A stretch of 64,000 bases of DNA from Halomonas qaidamensis. GTDB lineage: Bacteria > Pseudomonadota > Gammaproteobacteria > Pseudomonadales > Halomonadaceae. The stretch is from contig NZ_CP080627.1 of assembly GCF_025917315.1 (NCBI RefSeq), forward strand, positions 1,798,001 to 1,862,000, written 5' to 3'. Below the pieces are notes generated by a model. It did no database searches and was not told where the DNA came from. It worked only from the letters and a program-made list of their open reading frames with translations. Position 1 is the stretch's first letter, and every line of letters starts with the position of its first letter. The position numbers and the translations under genes are program-made. Positions 59,700 through 64,000 of the stretch are shown in pieces.

Positions 59700-61724
59700 T
59701 TATCCTAGCGCCAGCTGTTTTTCTTTCATCTGATGAAGCTGATCACGAAGCCTCGCTGCTTCTTCAAACTCCAAATTTTGCGCAGCCTCGAACATGGCAT
59801 CCTCTAACTTACTAATAGCGCCCAGCAAATCATGCTTGCTCATCGTGGCAACATCATACTCAGCCGTATTTTCAGCTACTTTCCGGTCGTTGCCACGCCG
59901 ACGACTACTCTTTTTGCCCGGTGCTTGAGCGGCTTCAAGAATATCCGCTACCGAGCGTGTCACCGTCGTTGGGGTAATACCATGCTCTTCATTATGAGCG
60001 GTCTGCTTGGCACGGCGACGCTCAGTTTCATCAATTGCCTTTCGCATTGAATCAGTGATTTTGTCACCGTATAAAATAGCTTTACCATGAGCGTTACGTG
60101 CTGCACGGCCAATGGTTTGAATCAGTGAGCGCTCAGCGCGTAAAAAGCCCTCTTTATCCGCATCTAAGATGGCAACCAGCGACACTTCAGGAATATCCAA
60201 GCCTTCTCGAAGTAAGTTAATGCCGACTAATACATCGAACTTACCAAGACGCAGATCGCGAATGATTTCTACACGCTCAACGGTATCAATATCCGAGTGC
60301 AAATAACGCACGCGGATACCGTGCTCATCAAAGTACTCGGTCAGATCTTCTGCCATGCGCTTGGTCAGCGTAGTTACAAGAACACGCTCACCAACAGCGG
60401 TACGTAAGCCAATTTCTGAGAGCAGGTCATCAACCTGGGTGCTGGCAGGGCGAACCTCTATTTCCGGGTCTAACAACCCCGTTGGACGCACCACCTGTTC
60501 AACAATTTGACTGGCATGCTCGGCTTCATACTTGCCTGGTGTTGCCGACACAAAGATGGTTTGTGGCGAAATAGATTCCCACTCTTCAAATTTCATTGGG
60601 CGGTTATCTAGCGCTGAGGGTAGCCGAAAGCCATATTCAACCAGGGTCTCTTTTCTAGAACGGTCGCCCTTATACATACCGCCAACCTGGGGTACGCTTA
60701 CATGAGACTCATCAATAAACAGCAACGCGTCATCCGGCAGATAGTCGAAGAACGTCGGGGGTGGCTCGCCAGGCGCGCGGCCTGAAAGGTAGCGTGAGTA
60801 GTTTTCAATACCGTTGCAGTAGCCGAGTTCCAGCATCATTTCGATATCGTAGAGAGTGCGCTGTTCTAATCGCTGCGCTTCAACTAAACGCTCATGTTTG
60901 CGCATCCACTCAAGACGCTCTTTAAGCTCTGATTTAATCGCATCAATCGCGCCTAAAATAGTTTCTCGCGGTGTGACATAGTGCGATTTTGGATAGATAG
61001 TCATGCGAGGCACGTGGGTACGCACCTCGCCGGTTAAGGGGTCAAATAGGCGAATAGAATCAACTTCGTTGTCAAACAATTCGACCCTCACCGCTTCCTC
61101 GTCAGCGTCCGCAGGAAAAATATCGATGACATCGCCACGTACCCGATAGGTACCTCGGCGGAAATCCATATCGTTACGGGTATATTGCAGCTCGGCTAAG
61201 CGGCGTAAAAATGCACGCTGGTCAATCAGCTCCCCGCGGGTAAAATGCAGCCGCATTTTGAGATACTGATCCGGATCACCTAGACCATAGATCGCCGATA
61301 CCGAGACAACGATAAGCGCATCACGACGCTCCAGCAGCGCTTTCGTAGCAGATAAGCGCATTTGCTCGATATGGTCATTGATAGAAGCGTCTTTCTCGAT
61401 AAAGGTGTCTGAAGAAGGGACATAGGCTTCTGGCTGATAATAGTCATAGTAAGAGACAAAGTACTCTACTGCGTTATCCGGGAAAAATGCTTTGAACTCG
61501 CCATATAGCTGGGCAGCTAGCGTTTTATTGGGAGCCATGACGATCGTTGGTCGCTGCTGCTGCTGCACAACATTTGCCATCGTGAACGTCTTACCCGAGC
61601 CAGTCACCCCTAACAAGGTCTGATGGGCAAGCCCCGACTCAAGCCCGCTAATCAGGCTGCGTATCGCGGCGGGCTGATCACCAGCAGGCTTAAATTTGGA
61701 CTGCAGCCGGAATTCCTTGCTCAT
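59700..61724 (-). CDS. uvrB: UvrABC system protein B
   Basis: A 674-residue excinuclease subunit. Walker A is [16 protein letters not shown], the beta-hairpin [19 protein letters not shown] is intact, helicase motif VI is [18 protein letters not shown], and the C-terminal UVR motif ([23 protein letters not shown]) binds UvrC. The ATG at 61724 is used since AAGGAG is five bases upstream; one codon earlier is also ATG. It is followed by nei. Confidence 0.98.
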   Translation of the reverse strand: MSKEFRLQSKFKPAGDQPAAIRSLISGLESGLAHQTLLGVTGSGKTFTMANVVQQQQRPTIVMAPNKTLAAQLYGEFKAFFPDNAVEYFVSYYDYYQPEAYVPSSDTFIEKDASINDHIEQMRLSATKALLERRDALIVVSVSAIYGLGDPDQYLKMRLHFTRGELIDQRAFLRRLAELQYTRNDMDFRRGTYRVRGDVIDIFPADADEEAVRVELFDNEVDSIRLFDPLTGEVRTHVPRMTIYPKSHYVTPRETILGAIDAIKSELKERLEWMRKHERLVEAQRLEQRTLYDIEMMLELGYCNGIENYSRYLSGRAPGEPPPTFFDYLPDDALLFIDESHVSVPQVGGMYKGDRSRKETLVEYGFRLPSALDNRPMKFEEWESISPQTIFVSATPGKYEAEHASQIVEQVVRPTGLLDPEIEVRPASTQVDDLLSEIGLRTAVGERVLVTTLTKRMAEDLTEYFDEHGIRVRYLHSDIDTVERVEIIRDLRLGKFDVLVGINLLREGLDIPEVSLVAILDADKEGFLRAERSLIQTIGRAARNAHGKAILYGDKITDSMRKAIDETERRRAKQTAHNEEHGITPTTVTRSVADILEAAQAPGKKSSRRRGNDRKVAENTAEYDVATMSKHDLLGAISKLEDAMFEAAQNLEFEEAARLRDQLHQMKEKQLALG

Positions 61725-61750
61725 CATGACTCCTTCAGAGGGAAAGTGAA

Positions 61751-62158
61751 CTACTCGGTAAACGTGGAAATTTCTACCGTTGCCTGGGTCATCAACCGCT
61801 GTATTGGGCAGCGGTGGCTAATATCTTCGAGCTTTGCCCGCTGTTCAGGGTCATCAATACCGTGGAAAGTCATCGTCACGGCTAACTTATAGACTCCTTT
61901 TCTTTCCTCACTATCATCGCGCTGAACTTTAACGGTGATGCCTTCTAGAGGCCACTCTTTGCGCTTGGCATACATTTGCACGGTAATTGCTTTGCAGGTA
62001 CCTAGTGCAATATCAAAGTAATCATGCGGATCTGGTGCACTACCGTCTCCGCCTACTACCGGAGGCACGTCCCCATAGAGGTCTTCCAAACCATCCACTT
62101 CAATACGCTGACGAAAGGTATGGTTTCGTTCACTGATAATCGTAATTGGCTTATGCAT
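61751..62158 (-). CDS. OsmC-family peroxiredoxin-like protein
   Basis: A 135-residue OsmC-fold protein. Redox cysteines are in [21 protein letters not shown] and [10 protein letters not shown], the two-cysteine arrangement of OsmC/Ohr/YhfA proteins that reduce organic hydroperoxides. Of the subfamilies it resembles the YhfA-like group most ([19 protein letters not shown]). Its ATG overlaps the preceding small gene stop (TGATG), and it is 24 bases upstream of uvrB. Confidence 0.88.
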   Translation of the reverse strand: MHKPITIISERNHTFRQRIEVDGLEDLYGDVPPVVGGDGSAPDPHDYFDIALGTCKAITVQMYAKRKEWPLEGITVKVQRDDSEERKGVYKLAVTMTFHGIDDPEQRAKLEDISHRCPIQRLMTQATVEISTFTE

Positions 62159-62355
62159 CAGGATACCTTTATGCCGAGATTTAATTTATCGACCGCTTTT
62201 ATAAGTGCTTCACGCTTCGCCCGCCCCTCCACCTCGGCACCGTAGCGACCTACCTCGGCACTATCGACCCCATCCAGCATCATCAGTGCCGTGGTAATCT
62301 TATTTACCTGATCTGCTGTTTTGACACCTTGAAACGTCAATGATTGATACGCCAT
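62158..62355 (-). CDS. Small HMA-like fold protein lacking the metal-binding C-x-x-C
   Basis: A 65-residue protein (MAYQSLTFQGVKTADQVNKI and onward) with the beta-alpha-beta-beta-alpha-beta pattern of heavy-metal-associated domains: LTFQGVKT in place of the usual G-M-T-C-x-x-C, then VDSAEVGRYGAEVEG and the final helix AVDKLNLG. There is no cysteine at all, so it cannot bind copper in the classic way. The frame extends to 62409, but the ATG at 62355 has AAGG upstream and starts the domain. It is translationally coupled to the OsmC-like gene, suggesting joint function. The assignment rests on pattern only. Confidence 0.7.
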   Translation of the reverse strand: MAYQSLTFQGVKTADQVNKITTALMMLDGVDSAEVGRYGAEVEGRAKREALIKAVDKLNLGIKVS

Positions 62356-62548
62356 TCCTTGCCCTTTTCTACGCTGGATTGAAGTCACTACGTTAGTGTA
62401 AGTAGACAACTAAAAGCTATGCAAAACTGATACGGACGTAAAATTCTAGCACGCACTAGAACCCTTGCAATCTGCAAGCATTGCCCGCACCTTTGGTACA
62501 AATACGATTACGTTACATTTACCCTACCTTGCCTCTTATGGAGTTTAT

Positions 62549-63517
62549 ATGGCGACTGCCTCTTCGCTACTCAACATAAACGGCTGCGTCCGTTTGCCTC
62601 ACCTCGCCGCCTTAGATATCAAAGGAGCAGATGCTGAGAAATTCCTGCAAGGACAAACAAGTGCTCAAGTAGCGTTAGCTGATGGCTTTTTTGCCCCTCT
62701 TACCTGCTTTTGTACGCCAAAAGGAAGAATGCTGGCGAATGCTCAACTGCTAAAAGTCAGTGACGGGCATTATAGACTACTGCTGAGCACGTCATTGATA
62801 GAGATGCTTGCCAGTCATTTAGCTAAGTTTGCCGCTTTCTATCGCGTCGAATTGCAGACTCAGTCATCAATGCTTATCGTGGGCGCTAGCGAAAGTGCCA
62901 ACAAGGCCGCCCAGGCGTTTGATTTAGCTCTTCCTAACCAACCCTTTACCCATCATAGTAATGCCCAAGCGACAGCCTTGTGCCAGCCAGGTCACGGGCG
63001 TTGGTTAATCACTATAGAGAATGCTGCTGAACAACACGCCATTGAAGTTAATGATAATGAAGATGCGTTCAACACGTGGCTATTAGAAGATATCCGCAGT
63101 GGTTTGGCGTGGTTAACAGCCTCTCAACAAGACCACTTTTTGCCACAAATGCTCAACTGGGAAGCGCTAGGGGGGATTAGCTTTAAGAAAGGTTGTTATA
63201 CAGGACAAGAAGTTGTCGCTCGGGCGCATTTTCGTGGCCAAGTGAAAAAACGCTTGGTGCGCGTTACAACCACCGCTGACACTTTACCCCGTGTTGGTGA
63301 CACGTTAGTGGATGAGCAGGATAAAACCGTAGGGGAAGTGGTTAGCAGCGCGTTTAGCGATAAACAGCAAATTGAGATGCTCGCGGTAGCAAATACTAAG
63401 GTCACTGAAGCGCTAACCCCCCTTTATTGGCAAGGACATTCGATAACACTCTGCGATTTGCCTTATGCTGTTGAGCGCCTAGATCCTGAAGAGTTAGTTA
63501 ACACTCTCACATCGTAA
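62549..63517 (+). CDS. ygfZ: tRNA-modifying/Fe-S protein YgfZ
   Basis: A 322-residue folate-binding YgfZ. The signature K-G-C-Y-T-G-Q-E is present (FKKGCYTGQEVVARAHFRG). The N-terminal GcvT-like domain is around residues 20-210. It supports certain Fe-S enzymes such as MiaB, possibly through folate. The frame opens at 62465, but the ATG at 62549 has GGAG five bases upstream. Its last 24 bases overlap the end of the convergent TatD-like gene. Confidence 0.95.
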   Translation: MATASSLLNINGCVRLPHLAALDIKGADAEKFLQGQTSAQVALADGFFAPLTCFCTPKGRMLANAQLLKVSDGHYRLLLSTSLIEMLASHLAKFAAFYRVELQTQSSMLIVGASESANKAAQAFDLALPNQPFTHHSNAQATALCQPGHGRWLITIENAAEQHAIEVNDNEDAFNTWLLEDIRSGLAWLTASQQDHFLPQMLNWEALGGISFKKGCYTGQEVVARAHFRGQVKKRLVRVTTTADTLPRVGDTLVDEQDKTVGEVVSSAFSDKQQIEMLAVANTKVTEALTPLYWQGHSITLCDLPYAVERLDPEELVNTLTS

Positions 63518-64000
63518 TGGCAGGTCAAATAACCGAATAGCATTTGCACTACTTAGTGCTGCTATCCTTTCAAATGGCTGATGTCGTAGCGCTGCCACCA
63601 CGTTACCTACCTTCGCCACCCTGCACGGTTCATTACGTTGGCCCTGATAGCCGCTCAGCGGCATATCGGGGCTGTCAGTTTCCAACACAAACCCATTGTC
63701 AGGTAAGCGTGCCACCACCTCACGAAGACGCTGCGCGCGCTCGTAAGTAATCGCTCCCCCCAAGCCAAGAGTAAATCCTAGATCGAGAAACTTAGCAGCC
63801 TGCTCATAAGAACCTGAAAACGCGTGAATGAGCCCACCACGAGGAAGCGCCAGCTGACGCAGCCGTTTACTCACCTGATCATTAGCTTTTACGCAGTGCA
63901 CCACGACAGGCAAATCAAATTGTTTAGCTAAGCGGAGCTGCGCGTTGAAGTACTTCCACTGCTCTTCTAATGACTCAGTAAAACGGCCATCGATACCGCA
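63494..64000 (-). CDS. TatD-family metal-dependent hydrolase, C-terminal part
   Basis: 168 residues of a leftward gene that enters from the right window edge. The window end reads CGIDGRFTESLEEQWKYFNA, then LRLAKQFDLPVVVHCVKAND (metal His), GGLIHAFSGSYEQAAKFLDLG (His), and FVLETDSPDMPLSG (catalytic Asp), all TatD signatures. These are metal-dependent DNases or phosphodiesterases. The reading frame continues to base 64000, so the apparent start inside is not real. It overlaps ygfZ tail-to-tail by 24 bases. Confidence 0.92.
   Translation of the reverse strand, partial: CGIDGRFTESLEEQWKYFNAQLRLAKQFDLPVVVHCVKANDQVSKRLRQLALPRGGLIHAFSGSYEQAAKFLDLGFTLGLGGAITYERAQRLREVVARLPDNGFVLETDSPDMPLSGYQGQRNEPCRVAKVGNVVAALRHQPFERIAALSSANAIRLFDLPLRCESVN

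Overview
The window looks like chromosome from a halophilic gammaproteobacterium, most likely Halomonas or a close relative. The evidence is a complete ectABC ectoine operon, the order aspS-ruvCAB-ybgC-tolQRAB-pal-cpoB, the ubiG-mupP-yciK neighbourhood, a Pat-type acyl-CoA synthetase/GNAT acetyltransferase, and intermediate base composition. It is mainly housekeeping DNA with tightly packed operons. I see no rRNA, tRNA, CRISPR array, insertion sequence or prophage, and no stretch over 300 bases without a gene.

Layout. 1-9.3 kb: a truncated histone-deacetylase-like gene divergent from a Pat-like lysine acetyltransferase, then pdxH, a cytochrome b561, a DUF2069/wrbA pair, a membrane-anchored gamma-glutamylcyclotransferase-like protein, an Smr-domain protein and a sulfite reductase/DUF934 pair. 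9.4-15.4 kb: a MATE exporter behind metH, and divergent nfuA. 15.4-17.8 kb: a KfrA-like coiled-coil DNA-binding protein divergent from a complete tyrosine recombinase, with a near-perfect 13-6-13 inverted repeat between them. This resembles the TnpT/TnpS cointegrate-resolution module but has no transposase nearby. 17.9-23.0 kb: sufE, then a leftward run of retropepsin-like lipoprotein, 7TM inactive transglutaminase, ATP-grasp ligase, zur, hisI and yidD. 23.2-28.8 kb: a DUF3833 lipoprotein, ectABC with a good sigma70-type promoter, gor and a beta-carbonic anhydrase.

28.8-38.1 kb: a leftward run starting with a UDP-glucose-dehydrogenase-like protein that lacks its catalytic cysteine, then a membrane coiled-coil protein, tamA, tamB, msrA and a c-type cytochrome. 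38.3-46.3 kb: ubiG-mupP facing yciK, and the Tol-Pal envelope system, whose tolA carries twelve 30-bp tandem repeats. 46.3-52.3 kb: ruvBAC, aspS, an FmdB zinc ribbon, a D-2-hydroxyacid dehydrogenase and an acylphosphatase. 52.5-64 kb: a YihY membrane protein, a NadM-Nudix fusion, a HypT-like LysR regulator, cardiolipin synthase, class I fumarase, nei-uvrB, an OsmC/HMA-like pair, ygfZ and a truncated TatD-family gene.

Recurring themes are envelope integrity (Tol-Pal, TamAB, cardiolipin synthase, mupP), iron-sulfur biogenesis (nfuA, sufE, ygfZ), oxidative-damage defence (gor, msrA, wrbA, OsmC, HypT, nei) and osmoadaptation (ectABC). The least explained parts are the recombinase/KfrA pair with its palindromic site, the ATP-grasp/7TM/retropepsin operon joined to zur-hisI-yidD, and the degenerate UGDH-like protein upstream of tamAB. 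Start codons were often moved inward from the longest open frame on the basis of ribosome binding sites; each case is stated in its entry.
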